From: Umezawaea sp042738955
GTDB lineage: Bacteria > Actinomycetota > Actinomycetes > Mycobacteriales > Pseudonocardiaceae
Length of the DNA stretch: 64,000 nt
Assembly: GCF_042738955.1 (NCBI RefSeq)
Contig: NZ_JBHYHC010000014.1
Coordinates: 49,946 to 113,945, forward strand
Reading direction: 5' to 3'
In this document: positions 35,316-44,008 of the stretch, one piece after another
How positions within the stretch are numbered: position 1 is the stretch's first letter
How the letters are laid out: every line of letters starts with the position of its first letter
Position numbers and translations under genes: made by a program
Notes under the pieces: generated by a model
What the model was told of the DNA's origin: nothing
Seen by the model: the letters and a program-made list of their open reading frames with translations, nothing else
Databases searched by the model: none

Positions 35316-35861
35316 TCACTCTTCGGTCTTCCGCTGCTCGGCCTGCTCGTGGGCGATGAGCTCGTTGAGCCACCGCACCTCGCGCTCGGTCGTGTCCAAC
35401 CCCATGCGGTGCAGCTCACGGGTGTAGCGGTCGATCCGGTCGCTCGCGCTCCCCAACGTGGTGCGCAAGCCCTCCCTGCGCTCCTCGACCCGGCGCCGCC
35501 TGCCCTCCAGGATCCGCATCCTGATCTCGGCGGGCGTGCGGGAGAAGAACGCCATGTGGACGCCGAACGAGTCGTCGTCCCAGGTCTGCGGCCCCGTGTC
35601 GACCAGGAGCTCGGCGAACCGCTCCTTGCCCTCCGCGGTGATCCGGTAGACCTTCTTGGCCCGACGGCCCCAGGCCCGCACGTCCTCCTCGGGCAGCTCC
35701 TCGACGATGAGGTGGGCGCGTTGCAGGCGCCCCAGCGTCGGGTAGAGCGTGCCGTAGGAGAACGCCCGGAAAGCGCCCAGCAGCTCGTGCAGGCGCTTGC
35801 GGAGCTCGTAGCCGTGCATCGGCGCCTCGTGCAGGAGACCGAGGATGGCGAAATCGAGCAC
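35316..35861 (-). CDS. PadR-family transcriptional regulator
   Basis: A 181-residue regulator: PadR winged helix (residues about 4-85; FAILGLLHEAPMHGYELRKRL, SYGTLYPTLGRLQRA) and a helical C-terminal dimer domain (Vir_act_alpha_C type). GTG start with GGGAGGTGA. It is 50 bp upstream of ino1 and probably controls that operon, consistent with the operator at 35900. Orthologue of Rv0047c by position. Confidence 0.9.
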   Translation of the reverse strand: MLDFAILGLLHEAPMHGYELRKRLHELLGAFRAFSYGTLYPTLGRLQRAHLIVEELPEEDVRAWGRRAKKVYRITAEGKERFAELLVDTGPQTWDDDSFGVHMAFFSRTPAEIRMRILEGRRRRVEERREGLRTTLGSASDRIDRYTRELHRMGLDTTEREVRWLNELIAHEQAEQRKTEE

Positions 35862-35899
35862 GAGTCACCTCCCTGCCTGAGCCCCGATGGGTGCTCTCA

Positions 35900-35918
35900 G
35901 TATATCGGCCCGATACAT
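35900..35918. promoter_or_regulatory. PadR operator palindrome
   Basis: GTATATCGG-C-CCGATACAT is a 19-bp inverted repeat matching at 7 of 9 pairs, 39 bp before the padR start. Related TATCGG/CCGATA sequence recurs at about 35958. Typical of PadR self-operators. Confidence 0.65.
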
Positions 35919-36025
35919 CAGCGCCTCCTGTTGAGTGTGTGCTGTGGCACACCGTGATATCGGATTCACCGACGCTGCCCTGAACGGACCACCGAAGGCG
36001 GGCGATCGCCCCGTACTCTTGTCCC

Positions 36026-36430
36026 GTGGTGACCCAACGACAGGTCGTGGACTACGCGTTGCAGCGCCGTGCGCTGCTCGCGGACGTGCACTCGGGTCGT
36101 GTGGGTACCATGGAAGTCTGCGATGCGAGTCCATACCTACTCCGAGCTGCGAAGTTCCACGGCAGACCGAGCGATGTGACGTGCCCGGTGTGCCGCAAGG
36201 AACCGCTGACTCTGGTGTCTTGGGTCTACGGCGAAGAGCTCAAGCACGCGGCCGGTTCGGCACGAACCGCCGACGAGCTCGGACGGATGGCGAACCTCTA
36301 CGAGGAATTCACCGTGTACGTCGTGGAAGTCTGCCGCACATGTAGTTGGAACCACCTGGTGCAGTCATACGTCCTGGGAACGCGTGGTCTGAAAACTCAG
36401 AAGCCACGCCGGAGGACCGCGGCGGAGTGA
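36026..36430 (+). CDS. DUF5318-family zinc-binding protein (Rv0049-like)
   Basis: A 134-residue small protein with CPVC (residues about 53-56) and CRTC (about 103-106), a probable zinc ribbon. Residues VVDYALQRRALLADVHSGR match the conserved N-terminus of the mycobacterial neighbour of ponA1. Function unknown; its fixed position next to ponA1 suggests a cell wall link. Starts at one of two adjacent GTG codons (36026, 36029). A TACTCT -10-like hexamer lies close, so leaderless. Confidence 0.8.
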   Translation: MVTQRQVVDYALQRRALLADVHSGRVGTMEVCDASPYLLRAAKFHGRPSDVTCPVCRKEPLTLVSWVYGEELKHAAGSARTADELGRMANLYEEFTVYVVEVCRTCSWNHLVQSYVLGTRGLKTQKPRRRTAAE

Positions 36431-36524
36431 ACCCGCTCCACCCGCTGATCGCCGTAACCGAACAAGTGCGGTGTATGACCACCGAACCGCGCACGCCCGT
36501 GCGCCGGTCTGGGAGGGCCTTTTC

Positions 36525-39401
36525 GTGAACGACCAGCATGACGACAGGCACCGTGGCGGAGAGCCGCAGTGGCCGACCGGGGACGACCCGGACGGTGGTG
36601 CTGCGGGCAGGCGTCCCGGTGCCCAGGATCAGCCGGATGATCGAACCGGCGCTCGGAACCCGTCGCAAGGCGAGAACCGGCCCCCTCGACCGGGCACACC
36701 GCCCGGCAACGCCCCGCGCCCCCCGCAGGGCGGAGTGCCGCCGCGCCCCGGCGCGCGTCCCCCCACACCTCCCGGCGGCTTCGCCCGCCCACCGCAGGGC
36801 CCGCCGCCCGGCGGCGTGAACCAGGGCCCGCCGCCCCGCGGCCCGCAGGGTGGCCCCGTGCCGCCCGGCGGCCGTCCGCCCATGCCCCCGCCCGGCGGCC
36901 CGCGCAGGCCGCCGATGCCCCCACCGGGCGCGGGCGGTCCTCCGCCCCCCGGTGGTCGTCCCCCTCTGCCCCCCGGTGGTCCGGGGGGCCCTCCGCGTCC
37001 CGGCGGACCGAACGGTCCCGGCGGCCGCGCCGTGCCGCCACCGGCCACCAACAAGGCCGACGAGCTGACGGACCTGCTCCAGCCGGTGCAGCCCGCGGTG
37101 AAGCGCGAACCCGACCTGCTCACCCACCGCGAACCCGACGAGCCCGCGATCTTCTACGGCGACGAGGCCGCCGACGACGAGTACGAGGACGAGGAACTCC
37201 TGTCGGAGGAGGAAGAGCGCCGCTTGCGCAAGAAGAAGATCTGGCGCCGCGTGCGCCGCATCTCCTACGTCGCCGCGGGCCTGATGATCCTGACGCCCGT
37301 CGTCGCGTTCGCCATCGCCTACCAGGTCGTCGACGTCCCGCAGCCCGCGGACATCCAGGCGAAGCAGGACAAGTCGATCACGCTGCTCTACTCCGACGGC
37401 AGCGAGATGGCCAAGATCTCGCCCCCCGGCGCGAACCGCGAGGTGCTCAAACCCGAGGAGATCCCGGACGCCGTCAAGCACGCCGTCTTCGCGGCCGAGG
37501 ACGCCAGCTTCGAGACGAACCCCGGCTTCGACACCAAGGCCATCGCCCGCGCCGTGTGGATCCAGGTCACCGGCGGCGAGAGCGGCGGCTCCGGTCTGAC
37601 GCAGCAGTACATCAAGAAGGCCACCGAGGACGAGTCCCCCACGCTGTCCAGGAAGTTCACCGAGGTCGTCAAGGCCTACAAGATGAACAACCAGCAGTCC
37701 AAGGACGAGATCCTCACGGCCTACCTGAACACGATCTACAACGGGCGATCCGCGTTCGGCTTCAAGGCCGCCTCGCAGATGTACTACAAGAAGGACATCA
37801 AGGACCTCACCCCGTCCGAGTCCGCCCTGATCGCCGGTCTGATCCAGAACCCCAGCCGCTCGGAGGACGTCGAGTACGCGACCGGGCGCTGGAAGTTCGT
37901 GATGGGCCAGATGCTCGACAAGGGCTGGATCTCCAAGCAGGACTACGACACGGCGCAGTACCCGACGCCGCTGCCGTTCGCCGACACGCAGCAGAACGCC
38001 CTCGAGGGCGTGCGGGCGCACATCCAGGCCAAGGTCGAGGAGGAGATGGCCAAGGAGGGCGTCGACTTCCCGAAGGAGAAGGGCCTGAAGATCGGGTTCA
38101 CGGTCCACACGACCATCGACCCGAAGATCCAGCTGGCGGCGGAAGAGGCCGTCAACGAGGTCATGGACGGCCAGCCCGAGGAGCTCAAGAACTCGCTGTC
38201 CGGCATCGACCCGGCCACCGGCGCCGTGCTCGCCTACTGGGCGGGCACCGACGAGGGCGGCTACGGCATCGACTACCAGACCGGCACCCTCCAGGAGCCG
38301 GGCTCGTCGTTCAAGCCGTTCGACCTGGTCGCCGCGCTGAAGAAGGGCAAGGGGCTCGCCGACACCTACGACGGCACGTCCCCCCGGAAGTTCGACGGCC
38401 GCGAGGTCCACAACTCCGGCGACGACAACCGGTGCGGCAAGCAGTGCACGATCCGCGAGGCGATGCGGCTGTCGGTCAACACCGTGTTCTACGACATGGT
38501 GCTGAACGACACGAACACCCAGACGGTCGCCGAAGCCGCGCACGAGGCGGGCATCCCCGAGCAGGCGCTCGGCCGCGACCTCCTGGTCGGTGAGGAGGGC
38601 GGCCCGCCGGACGCGAACATCTCGATCGGCGGTGGCAAGACGCTGGTCCGGCCGTTCGACATGACGTCCGCCTACGCGACCTTCGCGGCGCGCGGCACGT
38701 ACAACGAGCCGTACTTCATCTCGAAGATCGAGGACCCGGCGGGCAAGCTGCTCTACCAGCACGCCGCCAAGCCGAAGCCCGCCTTCTCCAACGACCCGGA
38801 GGAGAGCGCGCAGATCGCGGACAACGTGACCGAGGCGCTCAAGGTCATCCCCAAGAGCTCCAACATCCCGTGCGCCGACAACCGCGACTGCGCGGGCAAG
38901 ACCGGCACGCACGAGTTGCCCCAGAGCACGATCGAGTCGTCGAAGGCGTGGATGGTCGGCTACGCGCCGAACCTGGCCGCCGGTGTCTGGGTGGGCACCC
39001 AGGCGGGCACCGTCGCCCTCCGCGACAAGAACAACGGGATCGTCTTCGGCAGTGGTCTGCCGGGCAAGATCTGGCAGAAGTTCATGGACAAGGCACTCGC
39101 CCAGATGCCCGCCGAGAAGTTCGGCAAGGCGAAGCTGATGGGCAAGTCCGTGGAGACGACGTCGGTGTCCAAGCCGCCGCCGACCACCACGACCACGACC
39201 GACACCACGACCACCACGACGGACCCCAAGGACGACGAGGACAACGGCAAGCCGTCGACCACCACCGGCTCGTCCACCACGACGACCGGCAAGCCGCCGA
39301 CCAACTGCTTCCCGCTGACCACCTGCAACCCCGGTGACCCCAGCGCCTCGACGAACGCCGGACCGGGCGGCGGAAAACCGCGAAATCCGAACGGTCCATA
39401 G
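36525..39401 (+). CDS. ponA1: Class A penicillin-binding protein PonA1
   Basis: A 958-residue bifunctional peptidoglycan synthase. Cytoplasmic N-terminus of about 180 residues is very rich in Pro, Gly and Arg, then an acidic stretch, one membrane helix at about 246-268, a GT51 transglycosylase domain (catalytic Glu325 in EDASFETNPG; TQQYIKK; YLNTIYNG) and a transpeptidase domain (Ser594-x-x-Lys597, Ser650-Val-Asn652, Lys792-Thr-Gly794). The C-terminal tail is Thr-rich (TTTT repeats) and Pro/Gly-rich. The GTG at 36525 has GGGAGGG 7 nt upstream. Syntenic with Rv0050. Confidence 0.95.
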   Translation: MNDQHDDRHRGGEPQWPTGDDPDGGAAGRRPGAQDQPDDRTGARNPSQGENRPPRPGTPPGNAPRPPQGGVPPRPGARPPTPPGGFARPPQGPPPGGVNQGPPPRGPQGGPVPPGGRPPMPPPGGPRRPPMPPPGAGGPPPPGGRPPLPPGGPGGPPRPGGPNGPGGRAVPPPATNKADELTDLLQPVQPAVKREPDLLTHREPDEPAIFYGDEAADDEYEDEELLSEEEERRLRKKKIWRRVRRISYVAAGLMILTPVVAFAIAYQVVDVPQPADIQAKQDKSITLLYSDGSEMAKISPPGANREVLKPEEIPDAVKHAVFAAEDASFETNPGFDTKAIARAVWIQVTGGESGGSGLTQQYIKKATEDESPTLSRKFTEVVKAYKMNNQQSKDEILTAYLNTIYNGRSAFGFKAASQMYYKKDIKDLTPSESALIAGLIQNPSRSEDVEYATGRWKFVMGQMLDKGWISKQDYDTAQYPTPLPFADTQQNALEGVRAHIQAKVEEEMAKEGVDFPKEKGLKIGFTVHTTIDPKIQLAAEEAVNEVMDGQPEELKNSLSGIDPATGAVLAYWAGTDEGGYGIDYQTGTLQEPGSSFKPFDLVAALKKGKGLADTYDGTSPRKFDGREVHNSGDDNRCGKQCTIREAMRLSVNTVFYDMVLNDTNTQTVAEAAHEAGIPEQALGRDLLVGEEGGPPDANISIGGGKTLVRPFDMTSAYATFAARGTYNEPYFISKIEDPAGKLLYQHAAKPKPAFSNDPEESAQIADNVTEALKVIPKSSNIPCADNRDCAGKTGTHELPQSTIESSKAWMVGYAPNLAAGVWVGTQAGTVALRDKNNGIVFGSGLPGKIWQKFMDKALAQMPAEKFGKAKLMGKSVETTSVSKPPPTTTTTTDTTTTTTDPKDDEDNGKPSTTTGSSTTTTGKPPTNCFPLTTCNPGDPSASTNAGPGGGKPRNPNGP

Positions 39402-39420
39402 CTCGTAGCCAGACCGCGTG

Positions 39421-39454
39421 ACGAAGGCCCGACGCACCCGCGTCGGGCCTTCGT
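39421..39454 (+). terminator. Hairpin terminator of ponA1
   Basis: A perfect 15-bp stem (39421-39435 with 39440-39454), ACCC loop, then CGTT. It lies 20 bp after the ponA1 stop. Confidence 0.85.
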
Positions 39455-39498
39455 CGTTCCGGGGACGCGCCCGCCGAGCGCCTGGTAGGAGTGGGACC

Positions 39499-39963
39499 GT
39501 GAGAACTCGGGGAGCGCTTTCGGTGGCGGGCGTGCTGGCGGCGGTCGGCCTCACGACGATGTGCACGTCGCCCAAGGAGATCGCCTTGGAGGGCGCGACC
39601 GCCGAAGCCCGGACCCAGGCCGAGCGTGATCGGCACGAGCTGGAACTGAAGCTTCGCCGGGTTCCGCCCGCGGACAGCGAGGTCGCGAAAGAGGACACCG
39701 TCGCCCGGTTCGGGCCCGACAAGGCCTTCGGCAGCCGGGTGGTCCCCGGCGGCTTCGAGGTCGACGGGGTCTACTACGGGCGGAGGGACGCGGGCGGCGG
39801 TTGGGATGCCGAGCAGGCGTCGGTGCGGATGTGCGTGCGGTTCACCGCCCGACTGGGCGACCGGGCGACCGTGGCGCTGAGCGACGCCGATTGCCCGGTG
39901 ACGCTACCGACCGCAGTGCCCGGCTACGGCAGCGTGACGCGGACGGTCACGCTCGCCGACTAG
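39499..39963 (+). CDS. Hypothetical secreted protein
   Basis: A 154-residue protein with an N-terminal hydrophobic signal (SVAGVLAAVGLTTMCTSP). A Cys near residue 23 resembles a lipobox but has Met at -1, which is unusual. A helical stretch (EARTQAERDRHELELKLRR) and two further Cys in the C-terminal domain follow. GTG start with AGGAG upstream. No family recognised. Confidence 0.65.
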   Translation: MRTRGALSVAGVLAAVGLTTMCTSPKEIALEGATAEARTQAERDRHELELKLRRVPPADSEVAKEDTVARFGPDKAFGSRVVPGGFEVDGVYYGRRDAGGGWDAEQASVRMCVRFTARLGDRATVALSDADCPVTLPTAVPGYGSVTRTVTLAD

Positions 39964-39974
39964 AGATCACACGT

Positions 39975-40009
39975 GCGGGTGGTGCGTGCTCGTGGGACGC
40001 ACCACCCGC
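39975..40009 (+). terminator. Hairpin terminator
   Basis: A perfect 13-bp stem (39975-39987 with 39997-40009), 9-nt loop, 11 bp after the secreted protein stop. Confidence 0.8.
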
Positions 40010-40069
40010 GCCGCACGAGTGCGCGGGAGTTGACCCCGACGTGATCAGGCAACCCGTAGCATCCGGCGG

Positions 40070-41632
40070 GTGTCCAGCCCATCGGATGTCCAGAGTGCCA
40101 ACGCAGACGACACGGACTCGCTCGGCCCGGACGAGCGGGTCCTGCCGACGTGGACCGAGCCGCTGGCGAAACAGGCGAGTCGGCCGTTCGGCGGGCCGGT
40201 CGGCAGGCACGCGGCGATCGGGCGGCACTGGTTCTGGACGCCGTTGCGGGTCGTGCTGCTGCTGGCCGTCGTGACGTTGTCGCTCGCGTGGTTGCAGAAG
40301 TCCCCTTGCGTCCAGCAGTACGTGGACGAGAAGGGGCAGGTGCAGCTCGACTGGCGGGGGAGTCGTCAGTTCGTGGCGCTCTGCTACTCCGACATCGTGC
40401 CGCTGTACACGGCCGAGCGGATGGACCAGCCCGGCACGTTCCCCTACAAGACCTCGTGGATCGACGACGAGGGCAAGCCGACCGCGCACATCCGGTACAT
40501 GGAGTACCCGGTGGTGACGGGCGTGTTCCAGTGGATCAACGCGCGGATGGCGCAGGGGTGGATCACCCTGGCGCAGTCCGGGTGGTTGCCCGCGCCGATG
40601 ACGGTGATCGTCTACTTCGACATCACCGCGTTCTGGCTGGCGCTGGCGTGGTTGGCGACGGCGTGGGCGGTCGCCCGGCTGGCGCGGCGCAGGGTGTGGG
40701 ACGCGGCGATCGTGGCGTTGTCGCCGCTGGTCATCGTGCACGCGTTCACGAACTTCGACACGATCGCGACCGCGTTCGCCACGACCGGCATGCTGGCGTG
40801 GGCGCGGAAGAAACCGGTGCTGGCCGGCGTGCTGCTCGGGCTGGGCGGCGCGGCGAAGCTGTACCCGCTGTTCCTGCTCGGGCCGTTGCTGCTGCTGTGC
40901 TGGCGGTCCGACCGGATCCGCGAGGGCATGACGACCGTAGCGGCGACGCTGGCCACGTGGGCGGCGGTGAACCTGCCGATCGCGCTGCTCTACCGGCCGG
41001 GCTGGCAGGAGTTCTTCCGGCTCAACACCGAGCGCGGCGCCGACCCGGACTCGCTGTACAACGTGGTGGCGCAGTGGACCGGCTGGCAGGGCTTCGACCC
41101 CGGCCTGACGCAGGGGCAGGTGCCGGAGGGGCTCAACACCGTGAGCGCGGTCCTGTTCGTCCTGTGCTGCGCAGGAGTCGGGTTCATCGCGCTGTCCGCG
41201 CCGACGAGACCGCGGCTGGCGCAGCTGGCGTTCCTCGTGGTGGCGGCGTTCCTGCTGACCAACAAGGTGTGGAGCCCGCAGTACTCGCTCTGGCTGGTGC
41301 CGCTGGCGGTGCTGGCGATCCCGCGCTGGAAGCTGCTGATCGCGTGGATGGCGCTCGACGCGCTGGTGTGGGTGCCGCGGATGTTCTTCTACCTCGGCAC
41401 GGACAACAAGGGCCTGCCGATCGACTGGTTCCTCGGGGCCGTGCTGCTGCGCGACGCGGCCGTGGTCCTGCTGTGCGTCCTGGTCGTGCGGGAGGTCTAC
41501 CGGCCGTCGCTGGACCTGGTCCGCCGCTCCGGCGAGGACGACCCGGCGGGCGGTTTCCTGGACGGCGCGCCGGACAAGCGGGTGCTGAGACTGCCCAAGC
41601 GCCGCGAGCCCGCGCACCAGATGCAGAGCTAG
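40070..41632 (+). CDS. GT87-like polyprenol-dependent mannosyltransferase (Rv0051-like)
   Basis: A 520-residue polytopic membrane protein with 10-12 helices, of the DUF2029/GT87 (GT-C fold) family. These use polyprenyl-phosphate mannose to add mannose to lipoglycans outside the membrane. The first loop after helix 1 has a Cys pair and YSDI; NFDT and KLYPLF in the central region resemble family motifs. GTG start with TAGCAT -10-like sequence close, so probably leaderless. Position after ponA1 matches Rv0051. Confidence 0.85.
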   Translation: MSSPSDVQSANADDTDSLGPDERVLPTWTEPLAKQASRPFGGPVGRHAAIGRHWFWTPLRVVLLLAVVTLSLAWLQKSPCVQQYVDEKGQVQLDWRGSRQFVALCYSDIVPLYTAERMDQPGTFPYKTSWIDDEGKPTAHIRYMEYPVVTGVFQWINARMAQGWITLAQSGWLPAPMTVIVYFDITAFWLALAWLATAWAVARLARRRVWDAAIVALSPLVIVHAFTNFDTIATAFATTGMLAWARKKPVLAGVLLGLGGAAKLYPLFLLGPLLLLCWRSDRIREGMTTVAATLATWAAVNLPIALLYRPGWQEFFRLNTERGADPDSLYNVVAQWTGWQGFDPGLTQGQVPEGLNTVSAVLFVLCCAGVGFIALSAPTRPRLAQLAFLVVAAFLLTNKVWSPQYSLWLVPLAVLAIPRWKLLIAWMALDALVWVPRMFFYLGTDNKGLPIDWFLGAVLLRDAAVVLLCVLVVREVYRPSLDLVRRSGEDDPAGGFLDGAPDKRVLRLPKRREPAHQMQS

Positions 41633-41638
41633 ATCCGT

Positions 41639-41666
41639 CCGGGGAGGGCCCTCGGGCCCTCCCCGG
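41639..41666. terminator. Hairpin between the two GT87 genes
   Basis: A perfect 12-bp GC stem, CCGGGGAGGGCC with GGCCCTCCCCGG, CTCG loop, between convergent genes. Confidence 0.75.
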
Positions 41667-41672
41667 TGGACG

Positions 41673-43085
41673 TCAGACCTTGTACGCGGGAAGGTGGTCG
41701 AGCACCGGGCTGCCCTCGTCGTTCGAGGTCACGGTGTCGCGGGACCGCAGGAACACGTAGAACAGCGCCACCAGCAGCGCCGCCCGGCCCCACACGCCGA
41801 TCACCACGGCCTGCGCGGAGAACCCGTCGTAGATGCCCGCGGGCTGGCCGAACTCGATGGCGTAGTACCAGCGGAAGATACCGATGCCCATCGCCAGGTC
41901 CGCGGCGAAGTACGCGAACGCCCACCCCAGCGGGATGCGCATCAGCACGAACATCGGCACCAGCCAGAGCGTGTACTGCGGCGAGTGCACCTTGTGCAGC
42001 AGCAGGAACCCGCACAGCATCGCGGCGGACACCGGGATCCACGGGTACACGCCCTCGCGCTGGTACCGGCGCCAGCCGACCCAGGCCGCGATGATGAACG
42101 ACAGGGCCATGCACACCGGCGACAGGACGCTGACCAGCGACTGCATCGTGTCGTCCGACATGAACGGCCGCATGCCCCAGTACCAGATGGAGTTCGTCGT
42201 GATGTCGACCCGGCGCTGGCCCTGGAACTCGAACGACGCCAGCCAGCCCTGGTAGCCGAACAGCGCGAACGGCAGGTTGACCAGCACCACGGTGACGATC
42301 GACGCCAACGCGACCTTCACCATGCCCGACCAGTCGTACCGCTTGCCCGCGGGCAGCTCCTGACCGCGCCAGCCGCCGGTGAGGACGTACAGCATCAGCG
42401 GCAGCACGAACAGCGCCGGGTAGATCTTGAACGCGAACCCGATCCCCAGCAGCACGGACGCGGCGACGGCCCGGTCGAGCAGCGGCCGGTCGGCCCCGCG
42501 CTTGCCCCACCCTCGGTGCACCACGTAGACCGCCGCGACCGCGCACAGCACGACCGGCAGGTCCCAGTTGTGGAACGCGTAGAGCACCAGCGGCGGCCCG
42601 ATCGCCCACAGCAGCGCGCGCCAGCGGGACAGCTTGCCGAGCAGCCACGCCGTCGCCAGCCCGAACGGGGCCATGAGCAGCGCGGAGAACAGCAGGAACC
42701 CGGCGTCGGTGTCGGTGAAGATCGCGCCCGCCCAGATGAGCAGGCCGGTCAGCACCGGGTACTCGACGCTGCCGCCGATGAGCGTGCCCTTGGCGTTGAT
42801 GGCGCCGTGGACGTACGGGAACACGTGCCGGTCGACGTCGCGGCCGATCCACAGGTGCTGGATGTCCGAGTAGCAGACGTCCTGCTTGTTCCGCTTCTCG
42901 TAGTCCGGCTGGCTGCGGCCCCACTGGTCGAACGACGGCCCCGTGCACCGGTCCTTGTTGACGAAGCCGATGAGCAGGGTGAGGCCGCAGAGCAGCACGA
43001 GCACCGCCATGGCGGCACGCGTGAAGTGGTTGGACCGAGGCCCGTCGACGTGCTCGGGCACAGCGGCCACCACTTCCTGAGCCAT
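41673..43085 (-). CDS. GT87-like membrane glycosyltransferase, second copy
   Basis: A 470-residue paralogue of the 40070 protein, with 10-12 helices. Shared features: CTGPSFDQWG..YEKRN loop, CYSDIQHLW, EYPVLTGL, HNWDLPVV, KIYPALF and HSPQYTLWLVP. The start ATG (43083-43085) is 2 nt after the endonuclease IV stop, so the two are cotranscribed. The two paralogues are convergent and may act on the same lipoglycan pathway. Confidence 0.85.
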   Translation of the reverse strand: MAQEVVAAVPEHVDGPRSNHFTRAAMAVLVLLCGLTLLIGFVNKDRCTGPSFDQWGRSQPDYEKRNKQDVCYSDIQHLWIGRDVDRHVFPYVHGAINAKGTLIGGSVEYPVLTGLLIWAGAIFTDTDAGFLLFSALLMAPFGLATAWLLGKLSRWRALLWAIGPPLVLYAFHNWDLPVVLCAVAAVYVVHRGWGKRGADRPLLDRAVAASVLLGIGFAFKIYPALFVLPLMLYVLTGGWRGQELPAGKRYDWSGMVKVALASIVTVVLVNLPFALFGYQGWLASFEFQGQRRVDITTNSIWYWGMRPFMSDDTMQSLVSVLSPVCMALSFIIAAWVGWRRYQREGVYPWIPVSAAMLCGFLLLHKVHSPQYTLWLVPMFVLMRIPLGWAFAYFAADLAMGIGIFRWYYAIEFGQPAGIYDGFSAQAVVIGVWGRAALLVALFYVFLRSRDTVTSNDEGSPVLDHLPAYKV

Positions 43086-43087
43086 GC

Positions 43088-43864
43088 TCACCGGCCGAGG
43101 TGCTCGCGCAGGAACGCGATGTCGGCGGCTTGGCCCTCGTCGGGTGTCTCCACCACGGCGGGGGCGTCGGCGGCCGCCAGCACGGCGACCAGCTGTTCGG
43201 GCGGGATGGTCCCGGTCGCGATGTTCGCGTGCCGGTCGCGGGACGAGGCGAACTCGTCGCGCGAGCTGTTGAGGTGCACCAGGTCGATGCGGCCGGTGAT
43301 GGCCTTGACCCGCTCGACGATGTCGACCAGGTCCTCCCCGGCGGCGAACGCGTGGCAGGTGTCCAGGCAGAAGCCGGCGCCGAAGTCGCCGACCTCGTCC
43401 CACAGCCGCTTGAGCGCGTCGAACCGGCGCGCCATGGCGTTGTCGCCGCCCGCGGTGTTCTCGATCAGGATCGGCACGGCGAAGCCGCCGGACTCGGCCT
43501 GGCGCTCGAACAGCTTGCGCCAGTTCGCGAACCCCTCCGCGGGGTCCTCGCCCTTGGTGACGTGGCCGCCGTGGACGATCAGCCCCTTGGCGCCGACGGC
43601 CTTGGCGGCCTCGGCGTGCTGGGTGACCCCCTTGCGGGAGGGGATCCGGATGCGGTTGTTGAGGGACGCCACGTTGAGCACGTACGGCGAATGGATGAAG
43701 ACGGTGATGTCCGAGGCGAGCAGCTCGGCGGTCTGCGGGTGCGGTTTGGGGGCTTTCCAGCCCTGCGGGTCGGCCAAGAAGAACTGGACGACTTCCGCGC
43801 CACGGTCCGCCGCGGCGCCGAGCGGGTCGTCGTCGCGGACATGAGCCCCGATGCGCATGACCAT
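43088..43864 (-). CDS. nfo: Endonuclease IV (AP endonuclease family 2)
   Basis: A 258-residue TIM-barrel DNA repair enzyme that cuts 5' to abasic sites using three zinc ions. Family motifs: RIGAHVRDDDP, FIHSPYVLNVAS, LIVHGGHV, ENTAGG, FCLDTCHAFAAGED, VHLNSSRDEFASSRDRHANI and VETPDEG. ATG at 43862-43864 (another at 43858). It leads an operon with the second GT87 gene; a functional link is not obvious. Confidence 0.92.
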   Translation of the reverse strand: MVMRIGAHVRDDDPLGAAADRGAEVVQFFLADPQGWKAPKPHPQTAELLASDITVFIHSPYVLNVASLNNRIRIPSRKGVTQHAEAAKAVGAKGLIVHGGHVTKGEDPAEGFANWRKLFERQAESGGFAVPILIENTAGGDNAMARRFDALKRLWDEVGDFGAGFCLDTCHAFAAGEDLVDIVERVKAITGRIDLVHLNSSRDEFASSRDRHANIATGTIPPEQLVAVLAAADAPAVVETPDEGQAADIAFLREHLGR

Positions 43865-44008
43865 GCAGGGTAGTCGGCGGCGGTAATGCCCCGCCGCCCC
43901 ACCGTCGATATGACGGTCGGGGGACGAATGTCAAACACCACGTGGACTGCGTCACCACCAGGACCTACGCTCGTTACTTGGAAGTAGGAAACGATGGGGA
44001 GGCAGGAC

